Source: DATCZB01 sp035513215
GTDB lineage: Bacteria; Pseudomonadota; Gammaproteobacteria; Steroidobacterales; Rariloculaceae
Direction of reading: 5' to 3'
DNA: 64,000 bases
Assembly (NCBI GenBank): GCA_035513215.1
Contig: DATKCK010000015.1
Location: forward strand, 1 to 64,000
A program made the position numbers and the translations under genes. Numbering within the stretch: position 1 is the first letter of the stretch; each line of letters starts with the position of its first letter. Of the stretch, positions 32,952 to 41,993 are shown piece by piece. Under the pieces are notes generated by a model. That model did no database searches. It was not told where the DNA came from and worked only from the letters and a program-made list of their open reading frames with translations.

Positions 32952-35020
32952 TCGAACCGGGCTCCCCGGACCCGCTCGGGGCGCGGGTTCTCGATGGCGG
33001 AACCAACTTCGCCGTGTACGCGGACGGCGCATCGCGCGTGGAGCTTTGTCTCCTCGATGCGGCGGGACAGGAAACGCGGCGCTACGACCTGCCGGCCGAG
33101 ACCGGCGGCACCTGGCACGGATTCGTTCCGGGGATCGCCGCCGGGCAGCGCTACGGCTTCCGCGCCCACGGACCCTATGAACCCGAGGCGGGCCTGCGCT
33201 TCAATCCGAGTAAGCTGCTCGTCGATCCGTACGCCCGCGCGCTGTCGGGGCAGCTCGTCTGGTGCGACGCCCTGTTCGATTACGATCCCGAAGCTTCCCG
33301 GGAGCGTCTCGTTCCGAGCAAGGAGGACAGCGCCCGCTTCGTGCCGAAGGCCGTCGTCACAGCGCCGCCGGCCGCGCGCGCGACACGGTGCCGCGTACCG
33401 TGGAGCGATACGCTGATCTACGAGCTGAACGTGCGCGGTCTGACAATGCGCCATCCCGCCGTCGGCATCGCCGATCGCGGGCGGTTCGGCGCGCTCGCGA
33501 GCCGGCCGCTGCTCGAGCATTTCCGGGCGCTCGGCATCACGTCGGTCGAGCTGCTGCCGATCCAGGCATTCGTCGACGAGAACCTCCTGCGTCTGAAGGG
33601 CCTCAGAAATTTCTGGGGCTACAACACGCTGGCCTACTTTGCGCCCGAGCCACGATACCTCGGCCGCGACGGCGCCGCGGGCCTGAAGCGGGTCATCGAC
33701 CGGCTGCACGGCGCCAACATCGAGGTGCTGCTCGACGTCGTCTACAATCACACCGCCGAGGGCGGACGGCTCGGACCGACACTGAGCTTCCGCGGGCTCG
33801 CCAATGCCTCTTACTATCGTCTCGTCGACGGCAACCTCGGTGAGTATGTCAACGATACCGGTTGCGGCAACACGATCGATGGCGACGAGCCGATTGTCCG
33901 CCGCCTGATCGTCGACAACCTGAGCTACTGGGTGACGGAGTTCGGGATCGACGGGTTTCGATTCGATCTCGCGAGCGTTCTCGGCCGCACGCGCGAAGGT
34001 TTCGTCGCTCGGCACCCGCTCTTCGCCGAGATCCGCGATGCGCCTGCGCTCAAGGACGTCAAGCTCATCGCAGAGCCGTGGGACCTCGGTCCGGGCGGAT
34101 ACCGGCTCGGCGGCTTCCCGCTGCAATGGGCCGAATGGAACGATCAGTATCGCGATACCGTGCGGCGCTTCTGGTGCCGCGAACCCGGGCAGGCGCCGAG
34201 TCTTGCGCGCCGCGTTCACGGGTCCTCGGATATCTTCGAGCCGAGTGGTCGAGGGCCCGCGGCCAGCATCAACTTCGTGGCCAGCCACGACGGATTCACG
34301 ACAGCCGATCTCGTCACCTACGCCGAGCGCCACAATGAAGCGAATGGCGAGGACAACTGCGACGGCCATCGGCACAATTTCAGCGAGAATCACGGTATCG
34401 AGGGCGCTACCGACAATCCCGTCGTCCTTGCCGTCAGGCGGCGGCACCGGCTCAATCTGCTAGCGACGCTGCTGTTCTCGCAGGGCACGCCGATGCTGCT
34501 CGCGGGCGATGAGCTCGGCAACTCGCAGTCGGGCAACAACAACGCTTACGCGCAGGACAACGAGATCGGCTGGCTCGACTGGTCAGCGCTGACGGCCGAT
34601 CCCGGATTCTTTGCCGAGGTCTGCGAGCTCGCCCGGGTTCGGCGCGAGCTCGCGCTGCTGCGCCAGTCCGAGTACCGGCACGGCGAGCCGTCGGCAGCCA
34701 CGGGCCGCCCCAACTTCGAGTGGTTCGATGCCGAAAGCGGCACGATCGCCGAGGCGGAATGGCCCTGGATCACGGCGCTCGGCGCGCTCGTGTCGTTGCC
34801 GGATGAGATGACGAAGGCAGAAGATCGCGTGCTCGCCGTAGCGCTCCTGTTCAACGCGAGCGAGACCGACTACGAGTTCTCGCTGCCGCCGATCGCGGGC
34901 AGAGGCGAATGGGTCTGCCGCTATTCGAGCGCCGGCGGCAGGCCAAAGGCGATATCAGGCAACCGCTTCCGCGTCGCCGGCTTCAGCCTCGCGTGCCTTG
35001 GTTATCAGTCGTTGACCTGA
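32924..35020 (+). CDS. glgX: Glycogen debranching enzyme (isoamylase type, GH13_11)
   Basis: 698 residues. An N-terminal CBM48 (LGARVLDGGTNFAVYADGASRVELCL) leads into a GH13_11 barrel with YELNVRGLTMRHP, LDVVYNHTAEG, nucleophile Asp in DGFRFDLASVLG, acid Glu in LIAEPWDLGPGGY and NFVASHDGFTTADL. LAGDELGNSQSGNNNAYAQDN is typical of GlgX. It cleaves the short alpha-1,6 branches left after phosphorolysis. Starts inside glgP; its last 16 bases overlap the convergent DUF6152 gene, closing the glycogen operon. Confidence 0.97.
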   Translation: MAAGAARSLIEPGSPDPLGARVLDGGTNFAVYADGASRVELCLLDAAGQETRRYDLPAETGGTWHGFVPGIAAGQRYGFRAHGPYEPEAGLRFNPSKLLVDPYARALSGQLVWCDALFDYDPEASRERLVPSKEDSARFVPKAVVTAPPAARATRCRVPWSDTLIYELNVRGLTMRHPAVGIADRGRFGALASRPLLEHFRALGITSVELLPIQAFVDENLLRLKGLRNFWGYNTLAYFAPEPRYLGRDGAAGLKRVIDRLHGANIEVLLDVVYNHTAEGGRLGPTLSFRGLANASYYRLVDGNLGEYVNDTGCGNTIDGDEPIVRRLIVDNLSYWVTEFGIDGFRFDLASVLGRTREGFVARHPLFAEIRDAPALKDVKLIAEPWDLGPGGYRLGGFPLQWAEWNDQYRDTVRRFWCREPGQAPSLARRVHGSSDIFEPSGRGPAASINFVASHDGFTTADLVTYAERHNEANGEDNCDGHRHNFSENHGIEGATDNPVVLAVRRRHRLNLLATLLFSQGTPMLLAGDELGNSQSGNNNAYAQDNEIGWLDWSALTADPGFFAEVCELARVRRELALLRQSEYRHGEPSAATGRPNFEWFDAESGTIAEAEWPWITALGALVSLPDEMTKAEDRVLAVALLFNASETDYEFSLPPIAGRGEWVCRYSSAGGRPKAISGNRFRVAGFSLACLGYQSLT

Positions 35021-35409
35021 TCGGTACGGCGCCGGAACAGCTCCTCGCCGCTGTCGCGCGTGACCGAGTTGCTGTTGACGACGTGCGGATCCTTGCGCGC
35101 GCGCGTTGCCTCGACGGTCACGACGTCACCGATCTTGAGCGTGTCGTGCCGCCAGCCCTGGCGCATCAGCACGTTGGCGCTGACGAGCTCGATGTTCCAG
35201 TCGACGGGCGTGTCGTCCTCCATGGCGGGGTCGGGACCCGTGACGTAGAAACGCGCGTGCGGATTCGACCACTCGATGTCCGTCACCGTCCCCGTGAACG
35301 TGACCTCCTGGTTGCGATCGAACTGGGCCGCGTATGAATGGTGAGCATTGGCGGCTGCAGCCCCGAGCACGCAAACGGCAGTGGCTAGAAGAGTCAACAG
35401 GGATTTCAT
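35005..35409 (-). CDS. DUF6152 family exported protein
   Basis: 134 residues from ATG 35409, preceded by AAGGAG with 6-base spacing (the ATG at 35427 lacks this). Signal peptide 1-22 ending ANA; the mature chain starts HHSYAAQFDRNQEVTFTGTVTDIEWSNPHA, the standard opening of DUF6152, an OB-like periplasmic family of unknown role that commonly accompanies secreted PQQ-propeller and DUF-type proteins in this kind of genome. It follows the secreted hypothetical gene 31 bases downstream in the same direction, so the two are likely co-transcribed. Confidence 0.92.
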   Translation of the reverse strand: MKSLLTLLATAVCVLGAAAANAHHSYAAQFDRNQEVTFTGTVTDIEWSNPHARFYVTGPDPAMEDDTPVDWNIELVSANVLMRQGWRHDTLKIGDVVTVEATRARKDPHVVNSNSVTRDSGEELFRRRTDQVND

Positions 35410-35440
35410 TGGATACTCCTTGTACATTCCTGGTCCGTTC

Positions 35441-36289
35441 CTAGTCGTAGTACTCGACCGACTGCTCGTTCTCGATGCAGACGAACTCGATCAGGCTCGT
35501 GTCGACCATGATCTGCTGATTGACCCTGACGGTGAAGGGCTCCGTGTACGCGACGGGATCCTCGATCGTGACGTCGATCTCGAGCCTGCCGAAGGTCGGC
35601 CGCCGAAAGCGCTCGGTGATCGTCCCCTGGCTCGTGAACGGGCTGCCGTTGACGTCGAGCCAGCCGTCATCCTTCATGTGAGTCGTGACGACGACAAGCT
35701 CGTCGCCTTCCCAGTGCCCCGTCGAGTAGCCGTACCACCAGGGCAGCGGATTGTTGTCGGGACTCGGACGGCCGTCGAGGTGAATCTGGCGGATCCCGCC
35801 GTTGCCCTCGTAGAGCATGACGATCTGGTCCTCGGTCTGGATCATCTCGCGCGGCTGCGGATGCAGATGGAACTGCAGGTGGCCCATCGGCAGGCAGTGC
35901 GCGTCGGGATTGTCCTGCATGTTCCGGGCCATGCGTTGCTCTTTGGTCTCGCGTCCCCACTCCGTAAACGGCGCGCCGCCTTCGATATTGCGGGCGACAT
36001 CTCCGAAGGTGGCAACGGGTGGGGAGTCGGATGGAGTCTGCTCGGCATTGGCATCAAGGCCCTGCCCCGGTGGTCCGCCGCGGCCGCCGAAGTTGAAACG
36101 CGCCGCCCAGACCCCGGTGAAGTCGATGTGCCCGTCCGCCGTGCGCGGCGGCGGCGCATCCATGTCGACCTCGCCATCGGGCGTGCGCGGCACGTCGCGC
36201 GTCGGCCAGGCGGGCCATTGCGCGCCGGCGGGCCAGGCTATGGCCAAAAGCAAAGCGGCCAGGCCGATTGCGCGAAAGATCCGAGTCAT
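35441..36289 (-). CDS. Secreted conserved protein paired with DUF6152
   Basis: 282 residues from ATG 36289, preceded by a G-rich ribosome site; ATG 36349 would add 20 non-signal residues. Signal peptide about 1-23 (ending AGA). Visible features are DFTGVWAARFNFGGRGG, CLPMGHLQFHLHPQPREMIQT, QIVMLYEGNGGIRQIHLDGRP, WWYGYSTGHWEGDELVV and RFRRPTFGRLEIDVTIEDPVAY. These segments recur in secreted beta-rich proteins found beside DUF6152 genes in Acidobacteria and Gammaproteobacteria; no function is established. Likely one transcript with the downstream DUF6152 gene. Confidence 0.85.
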   Translation of the reverse strand: MTRIFRAIGLAALLLAIAWPAGAQWPAWPTRDVPRTPDGEVDMDAPPPRTADGHIDFTGVWAARFNFGGRGGPPGQGLDANAEQTPSDSPPVATFGDVARNIEGGAPFTEWGRETKEQRMARNMQDNPDAHCLPMGHLQFHLHPQPREMIQTEDQIVMLYEGNGGIRQIHLDGRPSPDNNPLPWWYGYSTGHWEGDELVVVTTHMKDDGWLDVNGSPFTSQGTITERFRRPTFGRLEIDVTIEDPVAYTEPFTVRVNQQIMVDTSLIEFVCIENEQSVEYYD

Positions 36290-36382
36290 AGCCCCCCCGT
36301 CCAAAGTCTTATCGGCGAAAAAATACAGGAATTGGCTTTTCAGAGCCATAAACGAAAGAAAATTTCAGGCTCGCGCGGACGA

Positions 36383-38485
36383 TCAGTCCGGCAGGGCGAA
36401 GACCCAGATCGCTGCGCCGCGGTTCGGCGGGCTCTGAAGCTCCGGCACGAGCGGCACAAAGCTGCCGGCATGGAAGCCGCCCTGACCGACCGGGATCGCG
36501 ACGAACTGGCGCCCGTTGACGCTGTAGCTGATCGGGCTCGAGCTCGAGACGTCGTTGAGACGGGTCTCCCAGAGCAGGTCACCGTTCTTTGCATCGTGGG
36601 CGCGAAACGCGCGATCGAGGGACGCGGCGAACACGAGTCCGCCGGCCGTTGCGAGCACGCCCGCTGTTTGCGGCGCGCGCTGCCGAGCCACCCAGACGTT
36701 CTCGCCCGTGGCGAGGTCGATGGCCTGGAGCCGGCCGAACAAGCCGTCGCTGTCGGGACGCGGGCGTATGCCCCAGTTGACGCCGGACGAAAGCGCGCCG
36801 CGGCCTCCGCCGGGCACCGGGAAGACGTCCATGCAGGCTTCGTTCAGCGGCACGTAGAGAACACCGCTTTGCTGGTCGAACGAGGCCGGCTGAAAGTTCT
36901 TCGCGCCCGCGCCGTGAGGACAGACGAGCGCCACGCGTCCGGCGCCGGGCAGCACGTCGCGATTGATCGTCTTGGCGCCGGTTCGCGTGTCGATCTCCGC
37001 GACGATGTTCTGCAGTCCCAGATCGATCGCGAACAGAAACTCGCCGGTCCCGGCGTCGACGCCCTCGTAGATGCCGATTTTTCCGGCCGTCAGCGAAACG
37101 CGCCGCTCGCGGCCGCCGATCTCGAGATCGACGATCTGCCGCTCGAACGCCCAGTCGAGATCCCACTGATCGTTCGGAAAGTGCTGAAACGCCCAGACGA
37201 GCTCGCCCGTCGCGGGCTCGATCGCGAGCGTCGCGTTCGTGTAGAGCGCGTCGTTCGTCGTGGCCGGGTCGTCGTCGGGAACGAGCAACGGGCCCGTGTC
37301 GTAGGTGTTGCCGGTGCCGAAGTAGGCAAGGCCCGTTAGCGGATCGTAGCTGCCCGCCGTCCAGACCGATGCGCCGGTGCGCTCGTCCCAGGCTAAGCCG
37401 TTCCAGCTATCGCCGCCCGGCTCTCCCGGCTTCGGTATCGTTCCGACGCGCCAGCGGATCTCGCCCGTCGCCGCGTCGAGGCCGACGATCTGCGGGCCGC
37501 CGCGCTTGCCGCCGACGCCGGTCGCCGTCGTGCCGATCATGACCATGCCTTCGGCGACCAGCGGGCCGCCGTTCATCGTCTCGTTCTGCGAGAAGTCGGC
37601 GACACGAGTATCCCAGACGGGCTCGCCCGTCTGAACGTCGAGCGCGACGACGTGAGTATCCGAGGTGCCGATGAAGATCCGTTCGCCGTGCAGGGCGAGG
37701 GCACGCTTGTGGAACGGCGAGGCGCCGCTCTCGAGCCGGTGCCGATACTCCCAGAGCAGGTCGCCGGTCGCGGCATCGAGCGCCTGGACGATATCGCCGT
37801 AGCCGTAAACGAACATCGTGCCGTCGCGAACGAGCGGCACGTTCTCGTTCGAGCCCGCCGGCATCGTCCAGCTCCAGACGAGCCTCAAATCCTCGACGTT
37901 GCCGGCGTCGATCTCGTCGAGCGGACTGAAGCCGTGGGCGTCGTAGCTTCGGCGCCAGGTCAGCCAGTCGCCGGCGGGCGGGTCGATGATCGCGGCGTCG
38001 GTGACGGGCCTGAAGTCGTCGAGCGGGCTCGGCAGGTCGACGGCGGGATTGGCCGTGTAGGGCGAGAACGCCATGAAGCTGAATCCGCCGGCCGGCACCA
38101 TCATGCTCGCGAGCGCCGCCGGGCCCGAGGGCAACGGCGATTCGCCGGGGACGATGCTGTTCTCCCTCAGCATGAACGCGACGAGGTTGGCGTAGTCGGC
38201 CGGCGCGAGCGAACCGGGGCTTTGCTGGGGCATCGTCGTTTGCGTCACATCGAAGAGCACGACGGCGCTTTTGCCCCCGTACTTCTGCATGAACTGCGGG
38301 CCCTTCAGCGAGGAACCGAGCGGGCCGTCGTCGAGGTTGGCACCGTGGCAGGCGACGCAGGCACTGGCATAGAGCGCGGCGCCGGCCTCGGCCTGTGCGA
38401 TCGTGAACGACAGCGCCGTTTCCTGCGCCTTCGCCTGCCCGAGCAGCACGCCGATCGATGCCAGAGCCAGCGAGCCTCTGATCAG
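36383..38485 (-). CDS. PQQ-dependent dehydrogenase with N-terminal cytochrome c domain
   Basis: 700 residues if begun at CTG 38485, which overlaps the TGA of the ABC permease (CTGA). This start gives a proper signal peptide (IRGSLALASIGVLLGQAKA); the open frame to ATG 38608 only adds antiphase permease sequence. Heme motif CVACH is at 43-47 with Met in TTMPQQSPG, followed by a quinoprotein propeller with blades such as VQALDAATGDLLWEYR, VVALDVQTGEPVWDTR and IVGLDAATGEIRW, plus FQHFPNDQWDLDWAFE. A fused cytochrome suggests electrons pass from PQQ to heme in the periplasm. Substrate likely an alcohol or sugar. Confidence 0.88.
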   Translation of the reverse strand: MIRGSLALASIGVLLGQAKAQETALSFTIAQAEAGAALYASACVACHGANLDDGPLGSSLKGPQFMQKYGGKSAVVLFDVTQTTMPQQSPGSLAPADYANLVAFMLRENSIVPGESPLPSGPAALASMMVPAGGFSFMAFSPYTANPAVDLPSPLDDFRPVTDAAIIDPPAGDWLTWRRSYDAHGFSPLDEIDAGNVEDLRLVWSWTMPAGSNENVPLVRDGTMFVYGYGDIVQALDAATGDLLWEYRHRLESGASPFHKRALALHGERIFIGTSDTHVVALDVQTGEPVWDTRVADFSQNETMNGGPLVAEGMVMIGTTATGVGGKRGGPQIVGLDAATGEIRWRVGTIPKPGEPGGDSWNGLAWDERTGASVWTAGSYDPLTGLAYFGTGNTYDTGPLLVPDDDPATTNDALYTNATLAIEPATGELVWAFQHFPNDQWDLDWAFERQIVDLEIGGRERRVSLTAGKIGIYEGVDAGTGEFLFAIDLGLQNIVAEIDTRTGAKTINRDVLPGAGRVALVCPHGAGAKNFQPASFDQQSGVLYVPLNEACMDVFPVPGGGRGALSSGVNWGIRPRPDSDGLFGRLQAIDLATGENVWVARQRAPQTAGVLATAGGLVFAASLDRAFRAHDAKNGDLLWETRLNDVSSSSPISYSVNGRQFVAIPVGQGGFHAGSFVPLVPELQSPPNRGAAIWVFALPD

Positions 38486-39239
38486 CTTCGCAAGCGGTAA
38501 CCCGTCTTGAAAATCCAGGCGATGACGGCCAGGCACGCTCCGAGGAAGAGGCAGGTCATGGCGATGCTGACCGGAACGCTGACATCGGAATTTTCGTAGA
38601 AGCTCCATCGGAATCCACTGATGAGATAGACCACGGGGTTGAACAGCGTAATCTTCTGCCAGATCTCGGGCAGCATGGAGATAGAGTAGAAGGTGCCGCC
38701 GAGAAAGGCCAGCGGCGTGACGATCAGGAGCGGCACGACCTGTAGCTGCTCGAAGCTGTCGGCCCAGATGCCGATGATGAAGCCGAGCATCGCGAAGGCG
38801 ATGCCGGTCAGGAATAGGAAGAACAGCATCAGGAACGGATGGGCGATCTCGAACGACACAAAAAGCTTGGCCGTGAACAGAATGATCAGGCCGAGCAGGA
38901 TCGCCTTGCTGGCCGCCGCGCCGACGTAACCGAGAACGATCTCGACATGCGAGACCGGCGCGGACAGCACTTCGTAAATGGTGCCGATGAATCGCGGGAA
39001 GTAAATGCCGAATGAGGCGTTCGACAATGCCTGGGTCAGCAGGGACAGCATGATCAGTCCGGGCACGATGAAGGCGCCGTAATCGATGCCTTCGACCGAC
39101 TGTATGCGCGAGCCGATTGCGGCCCCGAACACGACGAAGTAGAGGCTCGTCGATAGCACCGGCGAGAGGACGCTCTGACCGAGTGTGCGCCAGGTGCGCG
39201 CCATCTCGTAGAAGTAAATCGCTTTGACGGCGTACCAGT

Positions 39240-39243
<4 letters not shown>
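38482..39243 (-). CDS. ABC-2 type transporter permease
   Basis: 253 residues with six membrane segments and an N-terminal cytoplasmic stretch. GIDYGAFIVPGLIMLSLLTQA, SFGIYFPRFIGTIYEVLSAPVSHVEIVLGYVGA and PLAFLGGTFYSISMLPE match the ABC2 membrane domain of the YadH/NodJ/DrrB type, exporters of drugs, lipids or glycans. Its start overlaps the end of the ATPase gene by 4 bases (39240-39243), and its stop overlaps the start of the cytochrome c-PQQ dehydrogenase. Confidence 0.93.
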
Positions 39244-40166
<923 letters not shown>

Positions 40167-40280
40167 CAGGGAGATTCATCGTGTGCGAGAAGAGCGCCCA
40201 TCATAGTGATCGGTTGGCGAGTAACAAGCTCTGAGAGACATACGGCTCGAAAGTTCATTCGGACGCTTCAGCAAAGAGGC

Positions 40281-41237
40281 TCAGCTCGCCCCGCGCCGGT
40301 CGAGGCGGTCGACGAGCTCGGGCACGGCCGTGAAGAGATCGGCGACGAGCACGATGTCCGCTGCGGCGCAGATCGGCGCCTGCGCGTCCTTGTTGATCGC
40401 AACGATCGTCCCGGCATCCCTGATTCCCGTCAGATGCTGAATCGCGCCCGAGACGCCGATGCCGAGATAAAGCCCGGGCGCGACGATCTTGCCGGTCTGC
40501 CCGACCTGCAGCTCGTTCGGCATCCAGCCCGAGTCGACCGCCGCGCGCGATGCGCCGACGGCCGCGCCGAGGCGCGCTGCGAGCCCTTCGATCAGCGCCA
40601 CGCCCGCCGGGCCGCCGAGCCCGCGGCCGCCGACGACGACGGTCGAGGCCGTCTGCAGATCGGGCCCCGTCCGGTGGTCGCCGCGCCGCTCGACGAATCG
40701 CGTGTGCGCCGGCAGCTCGACGTCGAGCGTAAGCGCCTCGATCGGAGCGTCCGCCTCGTCTGCGGGCGCGGAGAACGCGGTCGGCCGAACCGTCGCGAAG
40801 ACGGTCCTCTCGGGGTCCGCTTCCACGGTAACGATAGCGTTGCCGGCGTAGACGGGCCGGCGAAACCGGTAGGGGCCGTCGATCGCGACGATGTCGCTCA
40901 GCGCGCCGGCGCCGCGAAGCGCCGCGGCGCGCGGAATCAGGTCCTTGCCGAAGGTCGTTGCCGGCGCCAGCACGTGCGTGTACTCGCTCGCGAGCTCCGC
41001 GACCTGCGAAGCCCAGACGGCCGCGAGGCAGGGAGAATTCTCGACACGGGCAAGCAGCCGCACGCGGCCGACGCCGCCGATGCGGGCGGCCGATCTCGCC
41101 ACGCTCTCGCCACCCGCCGCCAGCACGGCGACATCGACACCCTGAGGCGCCAGCGCCCGAAGCGCCCCGATCACATTGAGCGTCGCGGGCGCAAGCTCGG
41201 CATCGTCGTGCTCGGCGATGACGAGAACGCGGGTCAT
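40281..41237 (-). CDS. etfA: Electron transfer flavoprotein subunit alpha
   Basis: 318 residues. The C-terminal FAD domain carries the ETF alpha signature: GASRAAVDSGWMPNELQVGQ, TGKIVAPGLYLGIGVSGAIQHLTGI and IVAINKDAQAPI. The N-terminal half has the ETF alpha/beta fold (VLVIAEHDDAEL, VLAPATTFGKDLIPR). With EtfB it carries electrons from acyl-CoA and related dehydrogenases to ETF-ubiquinone oxidoreductase, which is not in the window. ATGA-type overlap with etfB (41234-41237). Confidence 0.97.
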   Translation of the reverse strand: MTRVLVIAEHDDAELAPATLNVIGALRALAPQGVDVAVLAAGGESVARSAARIGGVGRVRLLARVENSPCLAAVWASQVAELASEYTHVLAPATTFGKDLIPRAAALRGAGALSDIVAIDGPYRFRRPVYAGNAIVTVEADPERTVFATVRPTAFSAPADEADAPIEALTLDVELPAHTRFVERRGDHRTGPDLQTASTVVVGGRGLGGPAGVALIEGLAARLGAAVGASRAAVDSGWMPNELQVGQTGKIVAPGLYLGIGVSGAIQHLTGIRDAGTIVAINKDAQAPICAAADIVLVADLFTAVPELVDRLDRRGAS

Positions 41238-41986
41238 GGGATCAGCCCGCGCTCGTCGAGGATCGCGACGAGCTCATCGACGGACTCGACGCGAATCCCG
41301 GCGGTGCGTGAAGGCGGCGGTGTCGTCTCGATCACGCGAAATTGCGATTCCGGCTCGATGCCGAGGCCTGTCAGCGTCAGCGTCTCTATCGGCAGCTTCT
41401 TGGCCTTCAGCAGCTGCGGCAGCTTGACGTAACGCGGCTCGTTCAGCCTGAGATCCGCCGTGACGACGGCCGGCAGATCGAGCTCGAGCACCTCGATGCC
41501 CTGGTCGATCTCGCGCGCCACCGTCACGGTCGACTCGCCGAGTCGGATCTCGGAAGCGAAGGTCGCCTGGGGCCGGCCCCAGAGTCCGGCCAGTATCTGG
41601 CCGGTCTGGTTGTTGTCGGAGTCGATAGCCTGCTTGCCGAGCAGGATCAGGAACGGTTGCTCGCGTTCGGCCACGGCGAGCAGGCTGCGGGCGACCGTCA
41701 GCGGCTCGAGCGCGCCCTCGGCCTCGATCCGGATCGCGCGGTCGGCGCCCATCGCCAGCGCCTGGCGAAGCTGCTGCTCGACCTCGGCCGGCCCGAGCGA
41801 GACCGCAACGACCTCGTCGGCGCGCGAGGCTTCGCGGATCCTGAGCGCCTCCTCGAGAGCGATCTCGCAGAATGGGTTCAAGCTCATCTTGACGCCGTCG
41901 GTGACGACGCCGCTGCCGTCGGGACGCAGGTGCACGCGAACGCCGTGATCGATGACGCGTTTCAGGCCGACGAGAATTCGACGCAT
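41234..41986 (-). CDS. etfB: Electron transfer flavoprotein subunit beta
   Basis: 250 residues. ILVGLKRVIDHGVRVHLRPDGSGV, MSLNPFCEIALEEALRIRE and the AMP-binding part ILLGKQAIDSDNNQTGQILAGLWGRPQATFA are ETF beta signatures; the VTADLRLNEPRYVKLPQLLKAKKLPIET segment matches the recognition loop region. It heads the etfBA pair, 8 bases after the malate synthase stop, so glcB, etfB and etfA probably share a transcript. Confidence 0.97.
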   Translation of the reverse strand: MRRILVGLKRVIDHGVRVHLRPDGSGVVTDGVKMSLNPFCEIALEEALRIREASRADEVVAVSLGPAEVEQQLRQALAMGADRAIRIEAEGALEPLTVARSLLAVAEREQPFLILLGKQAIDSDNNQTGQILAGLWGRPQATFASEIRLGESTVTVAREIDQGIEVLELDLPAVVTADLRLNEPRYVKLPQLLKAKKLPIETLTLTGLGIEPESQFRVIETTPPPSRTAGIRVESVDELVAILDERGLIP

Positions 41987-41993
41987 ACCGCTG

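Noticed and set aside
31194..33032. 612-codon minus-strand frame
   Set aside because: Antisense to glgP and the start of glgX.
32624..34447. 607-codon minus-strand frame
   Set aside because: Antisense to glgX.
38486..38608. ATG start of the cytochrome c-PQQ dehydrogenase 41 codons upstream
   Set aside because: Sequence is antiphase to the ABC permease and would bury the signal peptide.
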